In this document: positions 33,895-45,936 of the stretch, in pieces
Position numbering within the stretch: the first letter of the stretch is position 1
How the letters are laid out: each line of letters begins with the position of its first letter
Source of the DNA: Verticillium longisporum
Taxonomy: Eukaryota; Ascomycota; Sordariomycetes; Glomerellales; Plectosphaerellaceae
DNA: 64,000 bases
Assembly: GCA_019188255.1 (NCBI GenBank)
Contig: JAETXT010000001.1
Coordinates: 3,224,001 to 3,288,000, forward strand
Direction of reading: 5' to 3'
Notes under the pieces: model-generated
Database searches by the model: none
What the model was told of the DNA's origin: nothing
Seen by the model: the letters and a program-made list of their open reading frames with translations, nothing else
Translations under genes and position numbers: made by a program

Positions 33895-36800
33895 TCACCT
33901 TGGTGCCCCGTTCACCTTCTCCGGATCTCTTGGTGTGGTCGCGGCTCCGTTTGTCGGACCTTCATGTGCCACTGGTTTCTCCCGAATGGCGTCTTCAGGC
34001 GTCGTTTTCCTCGTCAAGCTTGACGTTTCTGCCTCTTCTTCAGGAATGGTGGCGAATTTCATGAGCACCTGCTTGAGCGCTGGACGCCGGATCGGCTTGC
34101 TCAAGAACTCATCCATACCACTGTCCATGCACTCCTTCACATTGCTGGCCTCCGAGAACGCCGTCAGCGCCACAATGGGCGCCTTGTAACCCATTTTGCG
34201 AATGAGTTTGGTTGACTGCAGACCGTCGAGGTTAGGCATCTGGACATCCATAAAGATCACATCAAAACGGAGGTTTTCGTCCATGTTGGCCTTGACCAGG
34301 TCGTACGCTTCCTGACCGTCTTTGGCGATCGTCACGTCGTAGACCTCTTCTAGCTTCAACATCTTACTGACGACCTCGATATTGGTTGAGTTGTCATCGG
34401 CGACCAAGACTCGCAGTTTGCCCTTGCCGTTTTTATTCGCGATGGCGCGCTTAATGGCGTCCATCTGATCTTTCGTGTTGCTGGCCGGTTTCGGCGTGGG
34501 AGATGCTGGGAAGAAAGGTTGTCGCAAACCCACGAGTCTTGTCGTCTCCTGGCCGGGCTGGATCGGATCCATCTCGTCACCTGCTGCGATCATGCTGCCA
34601 GTTACGCTCTTCCTTTGGGGGCTGTCTATACCTCCGTCGATGAGATCTAGACTAGGTGGCCTTGACTTGACGCTGCTCGATGCAGTGCTGGACGCTCTGT
34701 AGAGTCACATGTTAGTTGCTGGTCCCGCCCCCAACTGATGAACATGTGCATCTTACCTGTCCCTCACATATTTGAGGGGAATCTGCATCGTGAACGTCGT
34801 GCCTACTCCAACGGTACTCCTCAAAGTGATGGAACCTCCCATGAGGGTCGCCAGCTGATGACATATACTCAAACCAAGACCGGTGCCGCCAAATTTCTTG
34901 CTTAGGCCCAGGTCGCCCTGAACGAAAGGCTCGAAGACCCTCTGCTGCATGTTCTCTGGAATACCAGGGCCGGTATCCTCGACCACGAATTCGAACATGA
35001 ATTGCTTGGCGCCCGGGGGCGGTGGTGTGGGCCATCGTCCTAGTATCTGAACATGCGGAGTGGCCATCGGATCAGCAGAGTTGTTCGAAAGTGAAGTGCC
35101 CATGTAACTAGCAAACTGGATTTGTTGCGATGATGTAGAGCCCTCCTAGGAGCAGGCCGAGTGAACCGAGCTTGAGTTCAGCCTGTGACGCGATCTACCG
35201 AATCGTCTCGAGTCTTTGGAGAAGGACGATGTGCGGCTGTCGTCGCCGCCAACCGGAGTTTCCACCTCGCCTATGCACCGGATTCTCACTTCCACCCGGC
35301 CCTCCGCTGGCGTGAATTTGAGACTGTTGCTGACGAGGTTGATGAGAACCTGCAAAATTCGGTGTTGGTCGCCCCAGAGACACATGTCTTTGAGTCGTCC
35401 CATGCCGTGGGGACCGAGGGCGGGTAGCTTCTTCTCTGCACTGGTTCTGTCCACGCCAGGGTTGATCTCGACGACCTCGGAACTCAGGAAATCAACAGAG
35501 AGGGCGATACGGCCTTCCCGCACTTGTTTGTCGAAAATGGACAGCACTTGCGTTCTGATATCAGCCAGTCTGAACTCCCTTTCTTCGAGGGCTAGTTGCT
35601 GGCCAATCTGGTTCTTGGAGAAACTGAGGAGATCCTCAAGGAGATGCAGCAGTAGGTCGCCTGACTTGTATAACGTCTTCAGGCTTTGCTTTATCCTGGT
35701 GATGTCTGTCTCCTCCATGCTGACGGCGCACATACCCAAAATGCCGTTCAGGGGCGTCTTGAGCTCGTGTGAGATGTTGGCAATGAAGAGCGTCTTGCTC
35801 TCGTTGGCAGCCTCAGCTGCCTTCTTGCTGATCTCAAGTTCTCTTGTTCGTTCCGCAACCTTTTGATCGAGTGATGAGTATTGCTTTACCAGCTCGTCGC
35901 TCATGTCGTTGAAAGTCTGCGTCAACTCGGTGAGTTCGTCTGAGATGAAGTGCTTGCGATCATCGACTTTGCCGGGGATCTTGAAACTTCTGCGCGTCGA
36001 TTCGCGTTCGTGCTCCGAAGGTGACTTTTCCTTTGGTTTGTATCCCACCAGCTTGAGGAGAGCCACTGCGAGACCATCTCTTTTGGACCTCTGCGAGCGT
36101 GAAGAGATGGCACCAGACCCCGGGCTGTCGTCGTCATCGCAGTCGTAATAGCCATCCTCGTAGCCAGGTGGCGCCACGGTCTTCTCGGTGGCAGCCTTGA
36201 GCCTGCGAATGGGCATCACGCTGAGATGGGCGCAAGGGAAAATGAAGATGATAAACAAACCGGCGGTGCCAAAGACACACCCCAGGATGATATTGCGAAG
36301 TGTCGAGATGGGCGCATCTGTCTCTGACTTTGCTTGTTCGACGACAACGGTCCAGTTGACAAGAGGCGTGTTGGTCCGTGCGAAACCAACGGCGACGGGA
36401 ACGTTCTGTTCGTTGTGCGTCGAGAGCATAGAGCTAGCATTGTTGACCGTGTCGAAGCGCTTGGAGAAGGAGTCGAGAACGGCAGGGAACTTCTCAATGG
36501 CAAAAGGTTCCATGTTGTTGCCATCCAAATACCTACGATCGCTGTGTCGGTCGGCCTGACCGGCGATAGGTTGAGGCGGCAAAATGAACTGCACAGGTGT
36601 GTCCCCGAACCTGTCTCTGTCAGGGAGGAAGGTAGCGTTGCTGACCGGGTTTGTAATGTCGAACCGGTTGGTTGGGCTTGTAGGACCGACCACCAATACG
36701 ACGCCCGTGTCGCCCAACCCTTCCCGAGACTTGCCGACTTCGAGCAGCGATATCGATGTGAACACTAGCGTGATGTATCCAATGACAAAGTTATTCTCTC

Positions 36801-37488
36801 GTTGGTCTCGAATCGGCACAGAGATGGACATGAGAGCAAAAGTCTCGTTGAGGATAAGCGGCCCAAGCAGTAAGCCGCCGTTCGTAGAAATGCGAACACC
36901 TTGAAATGCTTCGGCGATGTAGGCACGCTCCTCTGGTCGAACCTGGCTGGGACGACCAAGATCGATGTAGGTGATATTAGGATAGAGCTCTGGAGGGTAT
37001 CCCTCTTCCGTGTCGCTGAGGAACACAGGCTGGTTGTTGGGCCCACGGTAGGGCAGTTCGATCGGGGTTTCATTGACGCGAGCACCCGTGACATTGACTA
37101 GTCCGTAGTTGTTGCCGGTCGAGTTTCGTGAGTAGATGCGGCCTTGCAGAAGGCCACCGAGCGAGCCGACGGAGAGAGCACTCTCGAGGTCGGCTTTGGC
37201 TATTTCCCAATTTTGCTCCGTCTCGTTGCCGTTGTAAAATTCGTAAATGGAACGCTGGATCAACAGCCGCGAGGATATTGTAAGGCAGTTAGTCTGAACC
37301 AACTCAAGCTCGCTGGATATGCGCGAGGCCTTGAGAGAGGCCGTCAGGGCAAGCTGGTTGCTCTCGACATCGACGACGAAGCTGTTGACATAGATCCAAA
37401 CGGGCACTGACAATATCATCAGGGCCACAAGGACAGCCAAGACGACAAGCAGTGCCAGTTGTTCCCGTATCGCGATCCGGACGCCCAT
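33895..37488 (-). CDS. SLN1: Sln1-type hybrid sensor histidine kinase
   Basis: A membrane hybrid kinase that feeds the Ypd1-Ssk1 relay and the HOG osmostress MAP-kinase pathway. Domains in order: first membrane helix (about 13-35), a large extracellular sensor region with many N-x-S/T sites, second helix (about 405-425, [16 protein letters not shown]), HAMP-like region, coiled coil [19 protein letters not shown], HisKA with phospho-acceptor His574 ([12 protein letters not shown]), HATPase with N box [11 protein letters not shown] and G boxes EDTGPGIPE and GGTGLGLSI, then a receiver [12 protein letters not shown] with acceptor Asp at 34246..34248 ([11 protein letters not shown]). A 60-bp intron (34756..34697) is clear. 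An in-frame TAG at 35148..35146 sits between the N and G boxes. A 51-bp intron, 35166..35116 (GTTCAC...CCAG), would remove it, giving 1160 residues; its donor is weak. Otherwise the stop is real or an error. Confidence 0.92.
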
Positions 37489-40381
37489 CTTGCCGGGTTA
37501 TGAAGTTGGGGTGAGGCGGTGGCCCAGTTTCGCAGTCATCGTACGCCGGAACGTCCACACGCTGTTTGAATGGGTACTTTGAGGAAAATGAGATGTGAAC
37601 TGCTGGGGAGAGTGTCGCAGCTGATGCCAGTCGCGTTCAGATTATCGCTGCCAGTCCAATCGAAAGATTCGCGCGTCAAAATATCGGTGGGGTGAAGGTA
37701 GAATAAATGCGCGACGCTACTCTGTGCCGATCGAGAAAAGGATATTCTGCGAAGGCGCAAGATAGAGAGGTAGGCTACGCAGTTGGGAGACGGACAATTG
37801 GCGATGTCGAGATGCGATGCTGGTGAGGAAGAGGGCGGCGAGGGAGTGTCGGGGTGGTATCGTTGTCGTATCGTACGGCGCAGGCGTGAGGGGAGGGGGA
37901 CTGTAGAGCTGACTGTAAGGACCGATGAAGCTTGACGGCTGAGAGGCGACTGCGGACGAGAGGCAAGAGAGGTGGGAGACCAAGATTGAAGAGGGGTCTT
38001 CCGAGCCAAGAAAAGGGACGTATCGAGAGGAAGAGGGAGAAAAGAACCAAAAGCCAGTGGTGGACGGCGGGAGGACGGCGTGAGCGAGAGACCTTTTGGG
38101 TGGAAAGAGCTAAAAGGGGATTAGCACCCATGCCAGATCTGCGGAAGGAGAAAATAGCGGCTGCGGGAGGACGAGCACGGGGATTGGGATGGATTGATGG
38201 GGCGCCAGGGCGTGAGGGAGAGAGACTGAACTGAATTGATCGTGGATGAGCACACGACAGACGGACCCCGAGATGGACAGCAGTCACGCCCAACTGATTG
38301 ATAGTCAAGGTTGACACCAGAAAGGGACGTGGACAGAAAGAAGCGTGGATACAAGGCGAGGCGAGGAATTCGCCAGGAAAACAAAATCGCGTGGAGCTGA
38401 AGCAACGCAAGGTGAAGGGTGGGACGGGAACAGCGCAAGAGGCAGGCCAACAGAGCAAGGGCCTCCTGGTCAGGCAAGGCAAGGCCACAGGGGACGAGTA
38501 AATGTAGGTACAGGCCACTCACTCCTTTCGTTTCCTCGGGCGAGCCAGGAAGATGCGTAGTCAGTCGTATCAGCAGTGCTGGCTGTACATGTACGGTACG
38601 TATTGGCACAAGCGCTTGGAAGTGATCGCGATGAGAAGCAAGCAGTGCTTTCTCGGAACGTTCGGGGAGGGGACCTATGAGGCCAGGGCTCGGCCAGAAC
38701 ACACGCTCCCCAGAGAATGGCGGAATACGATGGACGGATGACTGGCGTTGATGACAGAATGGGGCACTCGACCGTGAATGCGGATGAATGAAGGGGAACA
38801 AAGATGGGGCGATCCAGCAGATCAGCGATCAGCGAGGACAAGCTCCTGCCTGGAAGAGGAAAACAGTGGACATGGGCAAGACAGGCGAGACAGCACAGCC
38901 GGGAGCCCCCTGTCGCCCAGGCGGTCCAGACCCAGCATGAGTGACAGGCTTGTCGCCGCCCAGTGATTTCGCCTCGCATCCTGGAGGAGATTGCCCCGGA
39001 TGAGTCAGCTGCTCCTGCTGCCGTTGTTTGGTTTTGCCTGCCCGGATCTGCCCCGCCCCTGCCACTCCAGGTGTGTTCCTCGTGCGCGACTGCCCGTCTG
39101 GCTGCGTTTGTCTCTGTGGCATGGCAGTCTCCACCTACCTAGGTAGGTAGATATTCTTCAGTCGTGCCTTCCCGTACCTGTCATCTCATTACCTATAGGT
39201 ACCTACCACCTAAATACCTACTTGGGCCACCTGAGGTCCCATTGTACTTGGAGCCTCGTCTCGAACAGTAGCATTCGGACACGGCTAGCATCACGATCCT
39301 CACCACCATCAATACGACGTCGTACTCACAAATACCATCATCGCCATCAAATCCCATCACTCCGTTCCTCCCTCGACCAACTAGCGTTCACTGCATTAGC
39401 GTGTCTGGAACACCCAACGTCGTACCAGTCGACCCAGTAGGGCCCAGCGACCCAGCAGCCCAGCATCCAGTCTGATCGTCGCCACGCCTCGAACCACCAT
39501 CACTTATCACAATCAATATCTTCTGTACCTCGTGCAGTGTGCAGTGGCACGGCCGGCTAATTCTCAGTTCATCACTTGCCGCAAAAACTCTATACCACCC
39601 CCGGCTTCAGAGTCTGTGTCAGTCCAACCCGTCTTCCGGCACACTGTATCGCCGTTTGCGGCCATGTCTCCGCCTCCCCGCCACGATCATCCTGTCCTTG
39701 GTTGGGCCAGCACCATCAACTGAAAGGCGCGAGGTACCGGCGCCGGTGCTTGACAGCTTCGCCGGAACTTGCCAGTCCTTGCCTGCCGCTGCTAGTGACC
39801 CTCTTGACCGGGACAACACCGAGACGGTGGGCCGTGTCCCCCACCTCCGTCCTCACTACTGCCGAACGCAGAGCCTCCATGGCGTGATTGTATCTTCTGC
39901 CACGCGGACTTGTGCCAGCATCCGGCAGGGTGGCCAGAGGACGTTCTTGACGGGCCTACTGCGAGATCGGTCAGAGGCCTCATCTGTCCTGTTTTGGCTT
40001 TTTCATGAGGATGAGACGGCTTGTCTTCTTTTGAATATGCATAGCAATCGTTGCCGCTGTATCAGCTCAGAGGTGTTTTTGATTTCTCTATACGCTGATT
40101 GATCGACAGAAACTGGTTGCGAAGACTAGTGCTAACTGACCCGCCGTGCTGAGTCTCACTGAAGGTCCGGACGACCGTGAGCAACATGCAGAAGGTCCTC
40201 AAGGCATACCCCGAGGAAGGGTGTTTCAGGATGCACTGCGCTGCGCATTCTTGGCCATGGTTGCCTGCATAAAGCAAAATGCCTCGATACGATGTCTCCT
40301 CGTCGTCTTCTCACTCTGCAACTGTGTGAGCCCAAAAACGAATCTGGTCTAGAAAAAGTTAATACCAGCTTCACGAACGCA
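37489..40381. other. Long upstream region of SLN1, no gene recognised
   Basis: About 2.9 kb. The first kilobase is purine-rich on the plus strand and probably holds the SLN1 leader and promoter. ACCTAGGT-type words cluster at 39130..39150 and 39190..39225. The many overlapping ORFs are Ser/Pro/Arg/His-rich and differ in every frame, as expected of non-coding sequence. Confidence 0.45.
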
Positions 40382-41358
40382 ATGTCATTCTTCGACGACC
40401 GGCTATGCCCCATTTGCGCCAACCTCAACATCGAGGGTCTTTTCGATCCGACTCGTTTCAGTGGCCTGCCGCCAGCTCCCTCGCCCGAGAGCGAGGCCGT
40501 CAGATGGGACAGATATATCCAACATGCTGCAACCTGGAGACGTCTCACTCGAGAAGAAATCGTCGCACATTAACCGCCAGGCATAGTCCCCAGCTGTCCC
40601 TTTTGCGAGATTGTGGGTTGCATTGGGCACTTGCTCGCTGCTGGGCGCCCGCTGAACCCCGATAGCCATACCCCACGTGAGACGAAGAAGGTCCTGCTAG
40701 CTATCCAATCAGACCTTCTGTATGATATAGCCACAAGCAGGAGGGAGCAACATGCCATGAATGCCGCGACATCAGTCTTCCTACTCATAATGGACCAGGT
40801 CCAATACGATGAGGCCAAGGCCAAGTCGTTTGGCAGCACAACTTTGTTCGTGCGGTTCGCCCATCGAGACTTCCCGGGGTCCTTAGTATCGCTGGTAGCG
40901 AATCCGTCTGTCGACCTTCGGCGCCCTCTTGACCTGCCCATGCAGGGACGGCGCTTGCTGGAGGAAACGATTGACTACGACTTTGTGCGTTCATGGATCC
41001 AGCTTTGCGAGGACCAGCACGAGAACTGTCGCAGGAAAGGCCCGTGACTATTCTCTACGTTCCGGTAACGAATCATCCCAATGCTGCGGATGAAAATACG
41101 ACCATTATTGCACGACTGTTGCCAGATTCCGGTTTCGGGAACTTGTCAAGGCTGAAGGGGCGAGACCTGACAGCTGTCACATTCTCTCCTGTTGAGCACA
41201 GCACGTTCGCCCTCGTGCTGGATATCGTTGCAGGTGATACGCTCAGGGTCGGAATTCTAGAACTCGCGGGCTCGTCGACCGGGACACGTTCGAATCCGCA
41301 GAGGCATTCCGGGGCCACTTTGACCCTGCTCAGTTTGCCGCAACGAGGCGTCGTATGA
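40382..41358 (+). pseudogene. HET-type protein, broken N-terminal fragment
   Basis: The first open part begins MSFFDDRLCPICANLNIEGLF and stops at TAA 40571..40573; the same frame stays open beyond the stop with SCPFCEIVGC, and ends with VRSWIQLCEDQHENCRRK before a stop at 41047. The C-x2-C, C-x2-C and WIxLCEDxHxxC pattern resembles the segment before the HET domain in heterokaryon-incompatibility-type proteins. A further open stretch to 41358 in another frame could continue the protein if one base is missing near 41036..41040, but I do not recognise it, and no HET core (SYxWG-like) is seen. This is therefore either a relic lacking the HET domain or a damaged orphan. HET genes are often degenerate and lineage-specific in filamentous ascomycetes. 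Confidence 0.5.
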
Positions 41359-41911
41359 GACTAGGGTAGTCGATGCACGGCAGCCTCGCAAGGTTTGGCA
41401 CCTGTGGACTTGTGAGCTACGATTGGGCCATAAGGAAATGTCTGTAGATGCCTATGTCTGGCATGTATGGCCGTCCGCATCATCGTTGTAACCATTTAAG
41501 ACTCGCCATGTTGATTTGAAATGCTAGTGGCGCATACTAACATTCTACAGAGGCAGAGACGCAAGCAATGACCTTCCCGGGACTGATGTATCGCCATAGC
41601 GGCAACACCCACGCCGTATTGATCGGCAGGGTAAACAGGCGAAAGCAGGTTGTCTTTATATGACAGACAGACCTGGACACATATGAGACAAAACTATACG
41701 AGAAGTCAAGCGTAAGAGAACATGACGTTATGTATTCATCGAAAAGAAGAAGCAAGTAGAAAAATCGTAATAAGCCCCTCCGGAACACCCCCTTTCCGCC
41801 CACCCTTTCCAGCTCCACAGGCCGTACAAGCGATCAAAGAATGTAGAAGGTCGTTTACACATTTGTGACAGGGCAACAGAAAACATGGTGTCGGACTCAG
41901 ACTTGGACTAT
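41359..41911. other. Intergenic spacer, convergent 3' side
   Basis: About 550 bp between the HET-like fragment and the 3' end of the F-box gene. No feature recognised. Confidence 0.5.
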
Positions 41912-44162
41912 TCATGACCTCGTAAACATCAGGGGCACCAGTGCCGACTGGCTCGACATGCTCCGCGCGTCAGGCAGCACGCTGACGTAGCTCTTGCCGA
42001 ACAGGCCCTCCCTGAGACGCGCCGCCATGGCGCAGCTGTCGGGACCGTGGGAGGGTACCTGCTTTTTGCTGCTGCTGCTGCTGCTGCTGCTGCGCGCCGA
42101 GAGCTTAAGCAGCACGGCTTCCTTTGCCTTTTGCAGCGCGCTCGACCGCGCGGCGGCGTCCTCGGCCAGCACACGGTGGGCTTCCTCTTGCTCAATGTTG
42201 CGCTGGACAGACGAGATGCCCTCGTCGGGGTCCACGTCGGCGGCGTGGCGACGGTTGGGGTCGTACGTCGTGGGCTGCAGGAGGACCGGCTGCTGGGTGG
42301 TGTCCATGATGGGGGCACTAATGTTGGACAGCGTACGGACGGGGCCGGCAGGGCGGTAGCACTCCGCCTCGGGCGCCATCGACGACATGTTGGACGGCTG
42401 CTTGCGGAGGATCGAGCGGTCGCTGTTGCTGCGGCTGGGGCCGGGGCTGGGGCGGCTCTCCTTGTCGTCCTCGGCATGTCGCTTTTTCCTGTGACGGCTG
42501 CCGTGACGGCGGTGATGCTGCTTGTCGCGCGACTCGACCTCTTGTTCGGCGTCCGAGGGCCTCCAGTGTCGGTGGCTGCTCTGCTTGGTCTTGACATCTA
42601 GCTGATCGACGACGACCTCATCCACTCTCCTACGCACCTTGCGCTTCTTCTTGAGCTTCGTCGTGAAGGCAGCGCTCGCCTCCCTGGCCGCGGCAATCTC
42701 GCTGACGAGATCAGCGTCGAGGTCCTCTCTGTGTCTTCTCTCGCCGATCTCTTCGTCATCGCCGTCGACTTCGCCGAGGAATTCCAGCCCGTCAAGAGCC
42801 TCGCCAAAGTCAAAAGCGAGCAGCTCCCTCGAGGCGGCGGCGGCGGCAGCGCTCGGCGTCGAGGGCAGATCATCCCGCGACGGCACGCTGTGCAGGCTCC
42901 CGGTAGGTGACGAGCCAGACGTCGAACCACACGCGGAGCCAGACCAGGACCTCGACCACCGGTCTTCGTCACCCGTCGGCCCCTCGGCCGACCAGGAAGA
43001 CGAACCGCGGAGGGGCGCCAGGGCGTCGTTCCAGCGCCCGCCGTCGGCGAGCACGACATTGTCAAAGTCAAACTCGCGCACGGTGGCACTGTGGGCGCCG
43101 ACGAGGTCGGCGAGTTGCGGTGCGTGCATAGTCGCGTTGCGGACGCCCATGTGGCGCAGGCGGGGAAGTGAATGGGGGTTCGGCCCGGGGCGGGCGGCAG
43201 CGGGGACATGGGCGAGGTGACTTCGTTGAAGAGCTTCCTGCTGGCGCGCGAGGAGGGGGCCGCGAAGAGGGGATCGGCAGGCAGCGCGAGGGGGCAGGGC
43301 CCACGCAGGCCGAGCCAGGTGAAGGACAACTTCTCGAGCGAGGGGGCCATGGCGCGGAGGTAGTCGTCCATGATGCGCAGGTGATCGCGGCCCGGGGTCG
43401 AGGTGTCGGAAAAGTCCCAACTCTCGACGGCGAGAGAGAGCTTGCGGATCTGGCGCCAGCGGCGCGGTGAGGAGGGCAGGGCGCCGAGCGAGGCGGCAGG
43501 AGCCGCCCTGAGGTACTGCAGGGCGGCCGGGTGGAGGTGGGCGAGGGAGAGCTGCGAGAGGGCGGTCAGGGGATTTCTCTCGAGGGCGATGCGCAGACTG
43601 ATGAGGGCATAGTCGACGGCATCGCGACGGTAGCGCTCGCGGGGTCCTGGCCGGGGGTGCGCAGGGTGAGGTGGCGGAGGTTCGGCACGTGAGCGAGGGC
43701 ATTGATAAAGGAGGGGACATTGGTGGCAGCGTGGAAGAGGGGCGGGTACTGCTGGGTGAGAATCTCGCCGAGCTCCGTGTTGGCGTACTTGGGACGGGCG
43801 AGGACTGAGGCCATGGAGGTGTGCGGCGTGTAGAGAAAGGAGATCTCGGCGCCGGTCAGAGGATGGATGAGAGGCGGCAGAAAGGTGGCGGGTGAGTGCG
43901 CAAAGTGGAACGTCAGGTGCTCCACGTGGTGGCCGATGCGAGCGAGAGCATGGACGCGGGACTGTTTGGTAAAGGTGTTGGGGGTAAAGGTGACATGGAT
44001 GCGCTTGAAGAGGCGCTTGGTCGTGATGTTGCAGCATGCAGAGGAGGCGAGGCGCAGGGCGGCAATATCCTCGTGTGGGAGGAGGCCTAGGATGCGGTCG
44101 CGGATGTGCTGGTTGTCTGTCTGCCAGAGACGATAAAACGGGGTTGTTTGTTGGGCGTCCAT
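41912..44162 (-). CDS. F-box protein with Ser/Lys-rich C-terminus (two apparent frameshifts)
   Basis: F-box proteins are substrate adaptors of SCF ubiquitin ligases. Start MDAQQTTPFYRLWQTDN, then an F-box-like segment (IRDRILGLLPHEDIAALRLASSACCN, residues about 19-45). A Leu-rich middle follows (VPNLRHLTLRTPG, LTALSQLSLAHLHPAALQYL, RQIRKLSLAVESWDFS, SLEKLSFTWLGL), typical of LRR-like F-box proteins. The C-terminal half is disordered: acidic, then Lys/Arg/His-rich (KLKKKRKVRRRV, HHRRHGSRHRKKRH) and a poly-Ser tract from a CAG/CTG-type repeat. Two breaks occur, in a C4 run (plus G4, 43641..43644) and a C5 run (plus G5, 43174..43178); one added C at each gives continuous sense and 750 residues. 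The target is unknown. The F-box call is by pattern and moderate; the gene model is good. Confidence 0.7.
42066..42091. repeat. Trinucleotide (CTG)n repeat coding poly-Ser
   Basis: A run of GCT/CTG units inside the F-box gene; in the coding frame of the minus strand it encodes a stretch of about eight Ser. Confidence 0.8.
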
Positions 44163-45794
44163 GGCGGCTCTTGCATTGTTTTCGGCAAGGTTGTCGGGTT
44201 GGTGGAAGTATTTTCGACGATGCGAAGAGATATGTCTTTCAGAATGTTGATGAGGATCGAGGTGGTGTATTTCTTGCTTGTGTTATGTTGTTGATTGGCG
44301 TGCTGGTTGATTGTGTCGTTGGCTGATGATGGCGAGGTGAGGCTATTCCGAAGCCAGGTGTGGTCAAGTGCGAGGACAGTAGAGACAAGGTGTTGGACAG
44401 GGTTCGGAGGGGGGAGATGGAGAGAGGATGAGCTCGGCACAGAGAGACTCGCTCATACAACAAAGCAGTGAAATAGCAGCAGCAGATACAGGCACACAAG
44501 ACACAGACGGGGAAAATGAAACGGTCGTGAACGTGAAAGCGAGGCCGTCAAGGCGGCCCAGTCAGAGGCCCCTCGGGTCCTGATATAGCCATGCCTCTCA
44601 GCCTGGTCACCGGCCTTCCCTAGCCCCCCGACTTTCTTTCTGATCCCCGTACTTTCCTTCTCTTCATAGTCTCCGTCTCTGTTTTTGCCTCACGCTCATG
44701 GCGCAGCCCCCTACAAGCACCCGGTCTGGCTGCATGCAGGACGGCGAATGTTGTTGCGAGTTGCGAGAGAGATGCGTCCCCCCGCAGAAACAACTGGCTG
44801 GTGACTCACGGTGGACAATGGGGGGTGAGAAGCCCAGCCGTGCAGTAGCGTACCGGCACGCACCCTCGACCGCGACTTTCCGGCGCGCCGGCCGACCTGA
44901 CTGGCCCGGCGCGCTGGCCACCTGCATTCGACCCCTGGATGCCACGGTCCGTCCGTCTTGGGGGTCCTGGTCTGCCGCAGTGGCCGGCCGTTGACTGGAT
45001 CCTCGCGGTTGGAAAGAGTTGGAAAGGCTAGCGCCGTCACGGTTGAGACACGCGCGCCGAGTGTTCTGATTGGATCATTGTTTCCATACCAATGTGTGAT
45101 TGGTCGTCCGAGAGAAACGCGTCGCGTGGCTGCGCGTGGGGACTCGTCGAGACTCTTGTCAAGACTCTGTCGAGACAAGCGCGGCGTTTCTTCCTCTAGC
45201 CGTGTGTCGTCGTGCCACAAGCCTGTGTTGGTCGTCTTGTGTTGCGCTGTGTTGACTACACAGCCACAAGGTGGATAAAGACCCCGTTGATCCGTTGTCA
45301 ACGGCTGGGCTTCGATTGAGACAAGGCCAACCCAAGTCCGACAACTCAAGGCCACACAATGGCCCTTGTTTTTGGCCCTTGTTTTGACTCACTCCTGACG
45401 AGCCCCCCCTCCATCACAGCTGGCTGCCCCCCTTCAACCCCCCCTTGAACACCCACCCTAAATCATATAGCCTCTGATTCATTCATCCTGCTACTGCTCC
45501 TGCTACAGCCTCCTTCCCATGCCATGGCCCCCTTCGCTCCGAGATGCCCTCTCATCGAACAACGCATAGCAAGCTGGCTATGCTGTGTAGTATACATGTC
45601 ATGTTGGGCATCCTTGCCCCGTCTGTGTTTGTGACTCTTTGCCAGCAAGTCTGGCAAAGCAAAACGAGTCACCCGCTGGTGCCGTGTCATCGTCAGACGT
45701 CTCGAGCCAGAAAAAGTCTCAAGCCAAAGGCCTCCCATCGAACCGCCACACCTCTTCGCCCGCCTGCCAACAGCCGAGTTAGGGCGCGGATCAA
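44163..45794. other. Intergenic region
   Basis: About 1.6 kb upstream of the F-box gene and downstream of the AIR-type gene. No coding pattern or RNA gene recognised. Words GTCGAGACTCTTGTC-like repeat near 45145..45175 (several GAGAC/GTCGAGAC copies). Confidence 0.45.
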
Positions 45795-45896
45795 CTAGCC
45801 CTGTTTGCCGCCCCGTCTGGGTCTCCTACTAGCACCATTGCCCCTTCGCTGGTTTGCTCTCGAGCCGTTCTGTTGTTGGGACGAGCCCTGTGACTG

Positions 45897-45936
<40 letters not shown>

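Noticed and set aside
37535..38801. Overlapping ORFs upstream of SLN1
   Set aside because: Low-complexity, different in every frame, and no domain; probably SLN1 leader and promoter.
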